From CFX5 sp023384495 (GTDB lineage Bacteria; Chloroflexota; Anaerolineae; Caldilineales; Caldilineaceae), in contig JASNZV010000031.1 in assembly GCA_048499455.1 (NCBI GenBank), positions 1 to 64,000 of the forward strand: a stretch of DNA of 64,000 bases, read 5' to 3'. Made by a program: the position numbers and the translations under genes. How positions within the stretch are numbered: the first letter of the stretch is position 1; each line of letters opens with the position of its first letter. Positions 1 to 8,023 of this stretch are shown in pieces. The notes under the pieces were generated by a model that did no database searches, was not told the origin of the DNA, and saw only the letters and a list, made by a program, of their open reading frames with translations.

Positions 1-687
1 GAAGGAATCCTGCAAGAGCGCGCGCGGCTGGCCCGCGAGATTCACGACACCCTGGCGCAGGGGTTCATCAGCATCATCACGCATCTGGAAGCGAGCGAAC
101 AAAACCTCTCTGAAAATGTAGCCCAAAGCCGCCACCATCTCACGCAGGCGAAAGAGATGGCGCGGAGCGGCGTGAGCCAAGCCCGGCGCGTGGTCCAAGA
201 TTTACGCCCCGAGGTGCTTGAGCAATCGCCCTTGCCAGCAGCCATCCAGCGGGTGGTACAGGGCTGGACGCAACAGAGCGGTATTCAGGCGCAGACGACC
301 ATCACCGGTACGCATAGCCATTTGCATCCGGAAGCGGAAACGACCCTCATCCGCGCCGTACAAGAGGCGCTGGCCAATGTCCAGAAACACGCGCAAGCTT
401 CATCTGCTCAGGTCACCCTCTCTTATATGGATGATGTCCTGATGTTGGACGTACAGGATAATGGCATTGGTCTTGAAAACGCTCCCCCCCCTGGCCAGGG
501 CGGTGGCTACGGGCTGACGGCCATGCGACAGCGAGTTAGCCAGGCTGGCGGCTCCCTAACGGTGGAGAGTGAGCCAGGAGAGGGCACCACAGTGGTGATA
601 CAGTTACCCATTCAACCGATGGCTCAACCTCAATCTGCTGAACAAGAGGATCCTTATGAAACCAATTCGCGTTCTTCTCGTGGATGA
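1..687 (+). CDS. Sensor histidine kinase, NarL/DegS type (5' truncated by window edge)
   Basis: The frame is open from base 1, so only the C-terminal 228 residues are visible and the input domain is missing. The HisKA_3 H-box AREIHDTLAQGF puts the phosphoacceptor His at visible residue 15. The HATPase_c domain follows with an N-box (ALANVQKHAQAS), the G1 box DNGIG and the G2 segment GYGLTAMRQR. This is the architecture of kinases that autophosphorylate and pass phosphate to NarL/LuxR regulators. The stop overlaps the start of the next gene by 32 bases, so the two are translationally coupled and are almost certainly a cognate pair. The signal sensed cannot be judged from what is present. Confidence 0.93.
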   Translation, partial: EGILQERARLAREIHDTLAQGFISIITHLEASEQNLSENVAQSRHHLTQAKEMARSGVSQARRVVQDLRPEVLEQSPLPAAIQRVVQGWTQQSGIQAQTTITGTHSHLHPEAETTLIRAVQEALANVQKHAQASSAQVTLSYMDDVLMLDVQDNGIGLENAPPPGQGGGYGLTAMRQRVSQAGGSLTVESEPGEGTTVVIQLPIQPMAQPQSAEQEDPYETNSRSSRG

Positions 688-1291
688 CCATCCGGTGGTG
701 CGGGCTGGGATTGAAGGGATTTTGAACAGCCAAACTGACATTGAGGTGGTCGGCGAAGCAAGCGACGGGATTGAGGCGATTTGCCTCAACCAAACTTTGC
801 AGCCAGATGTAATTCTGATGGATTTGCAGATGCCCAAAATGGACGGTGTAACGGCCATCAAAGCCATTCATGAGCAAGCAAACCCACCGCATATTCTAGT
901 CCTGACCACGTATGATACGGATGCCGATATTGCCCAAGCGATCCAAGCGGGCGCGACTGGCTATCTCCTCAAGGACACGCCGCGCGAGGATTTTTTTGCC
1001 GCAGTGCGCCAGGTGGCTCAAGGCAAATCGGTCTTGACGCCAGTCGTCGCCTCTCGTCTAATGGCGCACATGAGAGCCCCAGCCGAGGAACAGTTGAGTG
1101 GTCGAGAAGTTGAGGTTCTGACGCTTGTTTCTCAGGGCCACAGCAATAAGGATATTGCCAAGCAGTTGCAGATTAGCACGGCTACGGTAAAAACGCATCT
1201 GATTCATATCTATGGCAAGCTAGGGGTGAGTGACCGTACCGCAGCTGTGACCACGGCTTTAGAAAAGGGCATTTTGCGCCTCAAGGGGTAA
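656..1291 (+). CDS. Response regulator, NarL/LuxR family
   Basis: A 211-residue two-domain regulator. The receiver domain (about 1-120) has the acidic pair D10/D11, phosphoacceptor D56 in ILMDLQMP, T84/T85 and K106 in GYLLKD. The C-terminal LuxR-type helix-turn-helix (about 145-210) contains LSGREVEVLTLVSQGHSNKD and the recognition-helix segment TVKTHL. It overlaps the kinase gene and is its expected phosphorylation partner. The secreted quinoprotein operon that ends at 1429 is convergent, so there is no direct operon link, although that operon would be a reasonable target to test. Confidence 0.96.
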   Translation: MKPIRVLLVDDHPVVRAGIEGILNSQTDIEVVGEASDGIEAICLNQTLQPDVILMDLQMPKMDGVTAIKAIHEQANPPHILVLTTYDTDADIAQAIQAGATGYLLKDTPREDFFAAVRQVAQGKSVLTPVVASRLMAHMRAPAEEQLSGREVEVLTLVSQGHSNKDIAKQLQISTATVKTHLIHIYGKLGVSDRTAAVTTALEKGILRLKG

Positions 1292-1428
1292 ATGACTTCC
1301 ACCACTACAAACGCTTCGCTTTCGATCAGTCACTCTTCAATCCGGCCTCTCTTGAACTGAGCGCGCCGCCGGTCTTGATTGGTCTCCTGGGTTGGATAGG
1401 CGAACAGCCGCTCATGCCGAGCTCATGA

Positions 1429-3369
1429 TCAGCGTTCGACCAATGGGAGAAAAAGACGCCCTGCCTCATCGTCGCGCTGCGTGTCCGTGGCAAGCATAGC
1501 ACCATTGGGGGCAGCCACGACCACGCTGTCGAGCATGACCAGCGGGGCGGTAGATAGCTCGTTCGGCGGCGTGATTACAATTTCGCCGGCGGCAATGTCC
1601 CCTGCGACACCGGCTGGAGAAACCAGGCTGAAACGCACGACACCCGCAGCCGGATCGACATGACACGCGGACAGGGCAAAGCTAGCGGCGGGGTCAGCCA
1701 CACAGGCAATATCACCTCGCCAGTTCGGGTCATACGTGGCCGTGATGGACAGGGCGCCGATCTCAGCCGCCGCGGCGGCGCGCAGCGTGACACGGGTGGC
1801 GTCGTGGGGAGACTGTGTGGCGTTGCCCACGGTCACCACAACCGGGGCGGCGGCCTGCGCCGGCTCTGTCGCCCGCAACCCTTCCACCGGCGGGCAAAAC
1901 CGGTTGGGCAGCCCCACGTCACATTGCAGCGTCAGCAGGGCGTCGATGGCGTTGCACGCACCCTCACCACTCACATCACACGCATAGGTGTAGAGCGCGC
2001 CATCGGGCAAGGGAAGTTGGCCGCTGGTAGCGCGCAGGCCAACATCATATTGCAACATAAAAAGCGCATCAGCGGCGTCGATCTGTCCATCGCAGGTGAC
2101 ATCACCCACGGCACAGGTTACGAGATCCGCCGCCACGGGATTGGCGTCCATCCAGTCACGCGGGACCAGGCGGAAGCCGCTCCAGTGGGTGTGCATCATC
2201 GGTTCGTCCTCGTCACGCGCGATGTGATGAAACGTGACCCCATACCAGAGCACAACATCGGCGCCCACCAGGCTTTCGCCATTGACAAAGGCGGCAAGGT
2301 TATCGGCGCAGCCGCTCACCTGCGGGTTGTGCGACGCATATCGTTCGCACGCACGATGCCTGGTGACATAGAAATCGCTGGTCGTCCACGGTTCGAAATC
2401 GGGCCCCACGTCGCGATGGGCGACATCGATTGGCTCCAAATGATACGAGATCGGCTGGCCGTTGGCGTTGGCCGCGCCGTCATCGCGAATACGCCACGAA
2501 CGCATGCCCACAGGGTCGATGGAACGGGCCGTCTCGTTGATAATGCGGGTGACGCCCAAGGCGCGGCGCGTGTTGTCCGCACTGGCAAGATAGTTGAACT
2601 CTTCCACCACATCATCGTCGCCATGCTCACCCAGGTCAAAGTCGAGCCGCCAATAATAGTTATGGATGTGCGAGGTTCCCCGCACGCCATTGGGGCGCAC
2701 TGGCCAGCCATAGCGGCTGTCGGTGGTGAAGCGTTGCAGCTTTCCCGCCGCCCCCATCAGCAGCTCGACGGCGCCATTGTCTAGGAAGCGCCAGATGGGG
2801 ATATAGTTGTATTCGCCGCTGGTAGAGACGCTAAAGAGGCTCAACTGCTCGCCCTGCGCCTGCATCCCCAACCCTTTGAAGGCGTGGCCGCGCGGCTGAA
2901 TCTGTTGGCAGATCGCGTTCTTGCCGCCAAGCTGCAACAGCGCGCCGCCCGGACACTCTGCCGCCGTCAGGTTGTTGAGATTATTGTCGCCAAAACCATC
3001 GTCAGTGATGTCGTGAAAGCGGGCGCTGTTGTCATCGTAGGGGACATGGACCTGCGCAATCGACCCCTCTGCCAGGATGCGCCGGCTCACTCCGCCCGGC
3101 GGCGTGAAATAGACATCACGCAGGACAATCCCATCCAGCGAGCGATGTTCCCAGCAGAGCTGCCAACGGGCGCCATTGGTGAGCGTCTCGTCCACAAAGA
3201 AGCTGGCCGAACAATTTGCGCCCGGCTGTGCGCCGATTGGCGTGTGGAGCCACAAGAGCGCAGCGGACGCCACCAGCATGACCGTAAGCGCAAGGCTAAG
3301 GCGCGCCCCGAACGAAACGCGTCGCCAATGCCCAAGTGCGTGTGAATCGAATAATCGACGTTTGATCAT
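1429..3369 (-). CDS. Secreted copper amine oxidase catalytic domain with dockerin and cohesin-like modules
   Basis: Start 3369 is chosen because it leaves a 2-base gap after the upstream stop; an in-frame start at 3426 would overlap that gene. Residue numbers count from 3426. A hydrophobic N-terminal signal (about 40-66) precedes a copper amine oxidase catalytic domain (about 70-430). All catalytic positions line up with the family: Asp base D139 (FHDITDDGFG), TPQ-precursor Y206 in GEYNYIPIW (family NYDY, so the flanking residues differ), copper ligands H253 and H255 in SHIHNYYWRLD, and H401 in FHHIARDED. A two-repeat type I dockerin (about 440-512) and a cohesin-like beta domain follow, ending in RLFLPLVER. 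It should oxidise primary amines outside the cell and release aldehyde, ammonia and H2O2. It is last in the minus-strand operon. Confidence 0.85.
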   Translation of the reverse strand: MIKRRLFDSHALGHWRRVSFGARLSLALTVMLVASAALLWLHTPIGAQPGANCSASFFVDETLTNGARWQLCWEHRSLDGIVLRDVYFTPPGGVSRRILAEGSIAQVHVPYDDNSARFHDITDDGFGDNNLNNLTAAECPGGALLQLGGKNAICQQIQPRGHAFKGLGMQAQGEQLSLFSVSTSGEYNYIPIWRFLDNGAVELLMGAAGKLQRFTTDSRYGWPVRPNGVRGTSHIHNYYWRLDFDLGEHGDDDVVEEFNYLASADNTRRALGVTRIINETARSIDPVGMRSWRIRDDGAANANGQPISYHLEPIDVAHRDVGPDFEPWTTSDFYVTRHRACERYASHNPQVSGCADNLAAFVNGESLVGADVVLWYGVTFHHIARDEDEPMMHTHWSGFRLVPRDWMDANPVAADLVTCAVGDVTCDGQIDAADALFMLQYDVGLRATSGQLPLPDGALYTYACDVSGEGACNAIDALLTLQCDVGLPNRFCPPVEGLRATEPAQAAAPVVVTVGNATQSPHDATRVTLRAAAAAEIGALSITATYDPNWRGDIACVADPAASFALSACHVDPAAGVVRFSLVSPAGVAGDIAAGEIVITPPNELSTAPLVMLDSVVVAAPNGAMLATDTQRDDEAGRLFLPLVER

Positions 3370-3371
3370 GG

Positions 3372-4574
3372 TCAAAATGGGTTCTGCGCTGTCCAGTCGC
3401 GTGGCAACAGTTGAAAGCCATGCCATTGCACAGCGAGCGCGGGCGTATCCTCGGCGCGAGGCAGCCTGTGGGCAGTGACACGATGCCAGAGAACGATGTC
3501 GGCGCCGTTGAGGCTTTCGCCGCTTACATAGCCGGCCACGTCCGCCGCACAGCCAGTGGTGGTTGGGTTGCGGACGGCAAGCCGCTCACAGGGGCGCGCC
3601 ACGGTGACATACACATCGTGCTGATTCCACGGCGCTGTGTCAGGGCCAACATAACGATAGCCCGCGCGCCGTGCGTCCAACTGATAGGAGATGGCATGGC
3701 CGTCGCTGTTGGTCAAGGCGCCGTCGCGCACCCGCCACGAGCGCTTCGTGTCGGGGTCGGTCGAACGCCCCGTTTCGGTGGTCAAGCGCGTCACGGCCAA
3801 CTCGCGACGAGTGTTTGATGTGGTGGGGTTGACCGCAAATTCCTCAACGATGTCATTGGCGCCGTTGCCGCCGATATCAAAGTCCAGTCGCCACCAATAG
3901 TTGGTGACATAGCCAATGCCGACCGCGCCGTTCTTGCCAAGAGGCCACCCATACTGGAGGTCACGCCCCAGACGCAAGAGCCGCCCGCCATCGCCTACCT
4001 CCGGCTCGATCACGCCGTCATCCAGCAGACGCCACCGAACGACATAGAGGTGCTGACCGATCTGCGAGGCGCTGAAGAGCGTCAACGCATCACCCTGGCG
4101 CTGCTGGCTGTAATACTTGTAGAGATAGCCGCGCCCCGCTGTCTGCTTGCAGAGCACCGGCTGGTCGGCATGATAGAGCAAGAGGCCGCCAGGGCAATCG
4201 GTCGTATCCAGCGTCAACAATTGCTCGCCGCCCAGACCGGGGTTACCGGCGTGATAGAGGGTGGCCGCGCCGTCGTCGTAGAGCACCTCGACCTGGGCCA
4301 GGCTCGCCTCGTGCAGCACTTTGCGGCGTAGGCCCGCCGGTGTGGTGTAGTGAATTTCACTCAGCACGACCCCCTCTTGGGCGCGCACATCCCAACAGAG
4401 ATCCCAGCGCGCGCCGGTGGGGAGCGTCTCTTCCAGATAGACGCCCGCGGCGCACGTTCCGCTCTGCGCTTTGGTAATCGGCGCGTTTCTGATCGTCAAC
4501 TGGCAAACGATGGCCATGCTGATGGCGGCAAGGCCCAATGCGATGGCCGACAGGCGCAGTACAAATTGTCGCAT
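3372..4574 (-). CDS. Copper amine oxidase-like pseudoenzyme (catalytic residues lost), secreted
   Basis: Start 4574 has a GAGGAA ribosome site that overlaps the end of the upstream gene; an in-frame start at 4628 is less likely. A signal peptide (MRQFVLRLSAIALGLAAIS...) is followed by a domain that aligns along its length with the next gene's amine oxidase domain (paired segments GEYNYIPIWRFLDNG/GQHLYVVRWRLLDDG and SHIHNYYWRLDFD/GYVTNYWWRLDFD). The functional residues differ: the TPQ tyrosine is His (QHLY), the HxH copper pair is Tyr-Val-Thr, the third copper His is Arg (AHRLPRAED), and the Asp base aligns with His (YHAGNPGLG). The fold is kept while cofactor and metal sites are gone. It lies 2 bases before the apparently active copy, so a structural or regulatory partner role is inferred. 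Confidence 0.85.
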   Translation of the reverse strand: MRQFVLRLSAIALGLAAISMAIVCQLTIRNAPITKAQSGTCAAGVYLEETLPTGARWDLCWDVRAQEGVVLSEIHYTTPAGLRRKVLHEASLAQVEVLYDDGAATLYHAGNPGLGGEQLLTLDTTDCPGGLLLYHADQPVLCKQTAGRGYLYKYYSQQRQGDALTLFSASQIGQHLYVVRWRLLDDGVIEPEVGDGGRLLRLGRDLQYGWPLGKNGAVGIGYVTNYWWRLDFDIGGNGANDIVEEFAVNPTTSNTRRELAVTRLTTETGRSTDPDTKRSWRVRDGALTNSDGHAISYQLDARRAGYRYVGPDTAPWNQHDVYVTVARPCERLAVRNPTTTGCAADVAGYVSGESLNGADIVLWHRVTAHRLPRAEDTPALAVQWHGFQLLPRDWTAQNPF

Positions 4575-4581
4575 CCGCTTC

Positions 4582-5301
4582 TTATTCCTCACCCATAATC
4601 TGGACGACCCTGCCCTGTGACAGGTCAACGATGGGTGTCAACTCGAGCAGGGTCTTATCGACTGTGAAGAGCAATACCTGGGCGCAACGATGCTGACCAC
4701 ACTGCTCGGCGTCCGGGTTGAGCCGCCCGGGCATGACATCGGCATGAAACACCGACACCTTGACCTGCAATTGGTCGATGTGCGTCAACAACTGGCCCGT
4801 GATGGCCTGGTAGCGCGCCGTCAGGCTCCCCCACAGTGGCGCATCGGCCTGGACAAGCGCCAGGGCGCGCGCTTTTTCGTGCGTGGTCAACGGCAACTGA
4901 ACGCCCTGCACACGCTCGGTTGCAATGACAGCGCCACTCTCCAAGTCTACGGTGGAATAGACCAGCGTGTCTGTGGCATACTCATAGACATAGACATCGC
5001 CTCGGCGCGGCCATGCGCCAGTGGCGTACGCCGTCTTCGCAGCATCGTGGCGCTCAACCAGGAGCACCTCTGCGGCGCCGCTCTCCGTCGCCCGCACCCC
5101 ATCTTCGCCGCCAGCCTGGAGTACAACGCCCAGCGCCGCCGCTACCTCCTGCGCGGAGAGCGGGTCATACCCGGCGGGCGAACCAACCATGCGCGTGGCG
5201 ATGGCGTCCATGCGCATGGCCAGCGCGCTGAGGATCACAAGGGTCAACACACTGGTCAGGGCCATCAGAGAACGGACCACGTTCACTCTGGTGGGATGCA
5301 A
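4582..5301 (-). CDS. Amine oxidase N2/N3-like domain protein on its own, membrane-anchored or secreted
   Basis: A TTG start at 5301 is preferred. It follows AAAGGAG by 6 bases and lies just after the upstream stop; the ATG at 5373 would overlap that gene by about 70 bases. The 239-residue product has an N-terminal hydrophobic segment (MALTSVLTLVILSALAM). The body resembles the N-terminal N2/N3 domains of copper amine oxidases: PLSAQEVAAALGVV, then RRGDVYVYEYATDTLVYSTVDLESG and a PLTTHEKARALALV helix. It lacks the catalytic domain, which is encoded by the next two genes. The similarity is judged from motif order by eye, so the domain call is moderate. Its place just before the catalytic genes supports it. 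Confidence 0.62.
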   Translation of the reverse strand: MHPTRVNVVRSLMALTSVLTLVILSALAMRMDAIATRMVGSPAGYDPLSAQEVAAALGVVLQAGGEDGVRATESGAAEVLLVERHDAAKTAYATGAWPRRGDVYVYEYATDTLVYSTVDLESGAVIATERVQGVQLPLTTHEKARALALVQADAPLWGSLTARYQAITGQLLTHIDQLQVKVSVFHADVMPGRLNPDAEQCGQHRCAQVLLFTVDKTLLELTPIVDLSQGRVVQIMGEE

Positions 5302-5302
5302 G

Positions 5303-7834
5303 TTAATCTCCTTTGCCACACAACGTATTCTGCTCGCCGATTTCGCATTGTAAGATAAGGCGAGCATCTTCAATCGTGCAATGCCCGTCCGCGTTTAGGT
5401 CACAGGCGGGCAGGAAGAGCGCGCCGCGTGGCGGTGGAATCATCTCGCTGGCGGTGCGTTGGCCGTTGGAAAACTGGACGATAAAAAGGGCGTCAACCGG
5501 GGTGATGGCCCCATTACAATCCACATCGCCAGCGTGACAGCCAAAAATCAGGGCGCCGTTCTGCGGCGTGAATGCAATCGGGTTGGCGTTCACATCGACA
5601 AAGGTGGTCACATCGATGACCAGAGGGGCCACACCGCCCGCTCCCTCCTGGCCGCGCACCCCAAGCAGTGCAATCAGAGCATCACCGGTGACCCCAGCCG
5701 GCGCGAGCGCCGAAATGCGCGCCACATTCGCCTCATTGGTATTACAGGCCATGGAATCGAAACGGCTATCGGGGGCCGGCGTACAACCCTCGACGCGCAA
5801 TTGAGCTGGATTGTAGCCGATGGCGACGCTCACCGCGCCCAGTTGCGTCTCGGCGGGGATGTTGATCACTTCCAGCGCCACAGTCGTGGTGACCGGCTGC
5901 CCCGGCTCGACCAATACGGCGCCCAGGCGGACAATTGCCCCGGTTGGGGTCGGCGTGGAGGTCGACGTTGCTGTCGGCGACGCGGTCGGCGTTGCTGTGT
6001 TGGTCGCCGTGGGCGTGTCCGTTGGCTGCGTCGTCGGTGTGGGCGACGGTGTGGCGGTTTCGGTCGGCGTTGGGCTTGCCGTGGGCGTCGCAGTGGGGGT
6101 TGGCGTGTGAGGGACGCCCGCGCCGGTGATCCGGTAGATTTCGCCCGAATAGTAGCCAATATAGAGTTCGCCTTCTTGGTCCTCGCCAAACGTGCTGGGG
6201 TTGTTGCCCCCACCGGCGGCGATCCACGTCGTCACCGCCTGATCCGCCGGCGCGCCGCTGATGGAGCGGATACTCTTGTTACAGAAGTCGCTAAAAAAAT
6301 AGTGGCCGTTCAGATTGGGAAACGCGCCGCCCCGGTAGACATAGCCACCAGTCACCGAGCAATCACCCTGACTGCGATCAAATACGTAAAGCGGCGCCAC
6401 ATAACTGCTAGCCGGTTGGCAGCCCGTTGTGTTATAGGGCGTCACGCCTTCCAGGCAACGCCAGCCATAGTTTTCGCCCCCTGCGCTGGCGTCATCTCCG
6501 CCGCCCGCCGCAAAGTTTATCTCCTCAAAGCGATTCTGGCCCACATCGGCGATCCACAGATCGCCCGTCAAGCGGTCAAAGCTAAAGCGCCAGGGGTTGC
6601 GCAACCCGGTGGCCCAGATTTCGTCACAGAGGCCACCGGCGCCATCGGCAAAGGGGTTACCCGGCGGGATCCGATAGTTGCTGCCGCTGCTGATGCTACA
6701 ATCCGGACCGTTGCCCGTTGCGCCATCCACGTCAATGCGGAGGATTTTGCCCAGCAGCACGGTGTTGTTCTGCCCATAGTTGTTGGGGTCGCCGCTGCCG
6801 CCGCCATCACCCGATGCAATGTATAGATAGCCATCCGGCCCAAACTGGAGCTGCCCCCCGTTGTGGTTGTCGGCGGGCTGGCTAAATTCCAGCAACACCA
6901 GTTCGCTGTTTGGGTCGGCCACATTTGCATCCCCGGCGGAGACGCTAAATCGCGAGACGCGCGTCCGTAAGGGGTTGCTTGCGGTGTAATAGACATAGAA
7001 ATAGCCGGCATCGGCATAGCTGGGGTGGAAGGCGAGCCCCAACAGCCCCGTCTCGGTTGTGCCGCCACCCGATGCAACGCGCCCGCTGATATTGAGGAAG
7101 GGGGCGGGGAGGCGGGCGCTATTTTGAACAATGTGGATTCGCCCTGCCTTTTCGGTCACAAAAAGCCGGCTGTCACCGGCGTGGGTAATGTTGGTGGGCT
7201 GCACAAAGCCGCCGACAACCAAATTCAGCCCCAGGGTGGCCGGCGGCGGTGTGGGGCTGGCAGGCGGCGGCCCACCCTCCCCCCCGGTGACCTCGATGGC
7301 GAGCGTGGCCGCGCCAATCCCATCCCCGCTCAGGTTCTGTTGCCCGTCAGACGAATTGGCCGCGCCATAGAGAGTGACCGTGTCAGCAAAGGTGGGCGCA
7401 GTCCAGGCAAAGGTAAAGAGAAGCTGGTCGCCATCAAATGGTTTGGGCGAGCTGTGGGTCAGTTCGTTGAGGATGGCCTGCATATCCGGGCCGGTGGGCA
7501 TGAGCACGCCGCGATGATTGCTGGCGGAAATGTTGACGCCACCCCTCTGCGCCGGGCCGCCGCGCACCGTGAGCGTGTAGAAATTGGTTGCGCCGACTGT
7601 CACCGTAGTCGGCCCTTGCAGCGAGACTTCGGGTAGGGGCGCGCCGACCGCGTGACAGGCCACACACGTTTCGCCACCATTGGTGGCCGGATTTCCCGAA
7701 AAGCCGACGCGCCCATTGAGGCTGGCGTGCACATCGGCGGGCGATTGCAGCAGCGCATAGAAACCGCTGGCCAGAGCGATCACGGCAAAGATGCCAATCC
7801 ATCGCCAACGATCCACACAAAACTTACTCATCAC
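5303..7834 (-). CDS. Secreted PQQ-type sugar dehydrogenase (GSDH/HHIP-like) with CxxCH, cohesin-like and dockerin domains
   Basis: 843 residues, starting at tandem ATGs behind AAGGA. Order: signal anchor (about 10-28); a choice-of-anchor V-like domain with one c-type heme motif CVACH (57-61); a Pro/Thr linker; a six-bladed GSDH-type beta-propeller (about 200-555) with H324 in DNHNGGQLQFGPDG, GDGGGSGDPNNYGQN and RNPWRFSFD; a Thr/Pro-rich TPTATPT linker; a cohesin-like domain; and a C-terminal dockerin (GDVDCNGAITPVDALF plus CDLNADGHCTIEDARLI). The family oxidises aldoses with PQQ and calcium. The single heme motif could pass electrons on. No PQQ synthesis genes are in the window. It is first of four coupled genes with the amine oxidase parts, so all are probably exported together. 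Confidence 0.85.
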   Translation of the reverse strand: MMSKFCVDRWRWIGIFAVIALASGFYALLQSPADVHASLNGRVGFSGNPATNGGETCVACHAVGAPLPEVSLQGPTTVTVGATNFYTLTVRGGPAQRGGVNISASNHRGVLMPTGPDMQAILNELTHSSPKPFDGDQLLFTFAWTAPTFADTVTLYGAANSSDGQQNLSGDGIGAATLAIEVTGGEGGPPPASPTPPPATLGLNLVVGGFVQPTNITHAGDSRLFVTEKAGRIHIVQNSARLPAPFLNISGRVASGGGTTETGLLGLAFHPSYADAGYFYVYYTASNPLRTRVSRFSVSAGDANVADPNSELVLLEFSQPADNHNGGQLQFGPDGYLYIASGDGGGSGDPNNYGQNNTVLLGKILRIDVDGATGNGPDCSISSGSNYRIPPGNPFADGAGGLCDEIWATGLRNPWRFSFDRLTGDLWIADVGQNRFEEINFAAGGGDDASAGGENYGWRCLEGVTPYNTTGCQPASSYVAPLYVFDRSQGDCSVTGGYVYRGGAFPNLNGHYFFSDFCNKSIRSISGAPADQAVTTWIAAGGGNNPSTFGEDQEGELYIGYYSGEIYRITGAGVPHTPTPTATPTASPTPTETATPSPTPTTQPTDTPTATNTATPTASPTATSTSTPTPTGAIVRLGAVLVEPGQPVTTTVALEVINIPAETQLGAVSVAIGYNPAQLRVEGCTPAPDSRFDSMACNTNEANVARISALAPAGVTGDALIALLGVRGQEGAGGVAPLVIDVTTFVDVNANPIAFTPQNGALIFGCHAGDVDCNGAITPVDALFIVQFSNGQRTASEMIPPPRGALFLPACDLNADGHCTIEDARLILQCEIGEQNTLCGKGD

Positions 7835-8023
7835 AGTCCTTAAGCGCTAACGACGTTGAGATCGACAAAAGGCTGTCGATGTTGTTGCCCGCAGGGGCCA
7901 TCAGAAACCATGCCCAGTGCACCGTTCACAATTGACCACGTTCTAGTACTATCCGAAATCCCTGCTCCAATGCAGGCTTGACAGATCCCAGGCATCAAGC
8001 GTGTCACCTTATCGGATAGGGGC

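Noticed and set aside
1660..2784. Long plus-strand open frame opposite the amine oxidase gene
   Set aside because: It is the antisense shadow of a well-supported gene in high-GC sequence, with no ribosome site and no domain. The same applies to 5459-6826 and 31377-32762.
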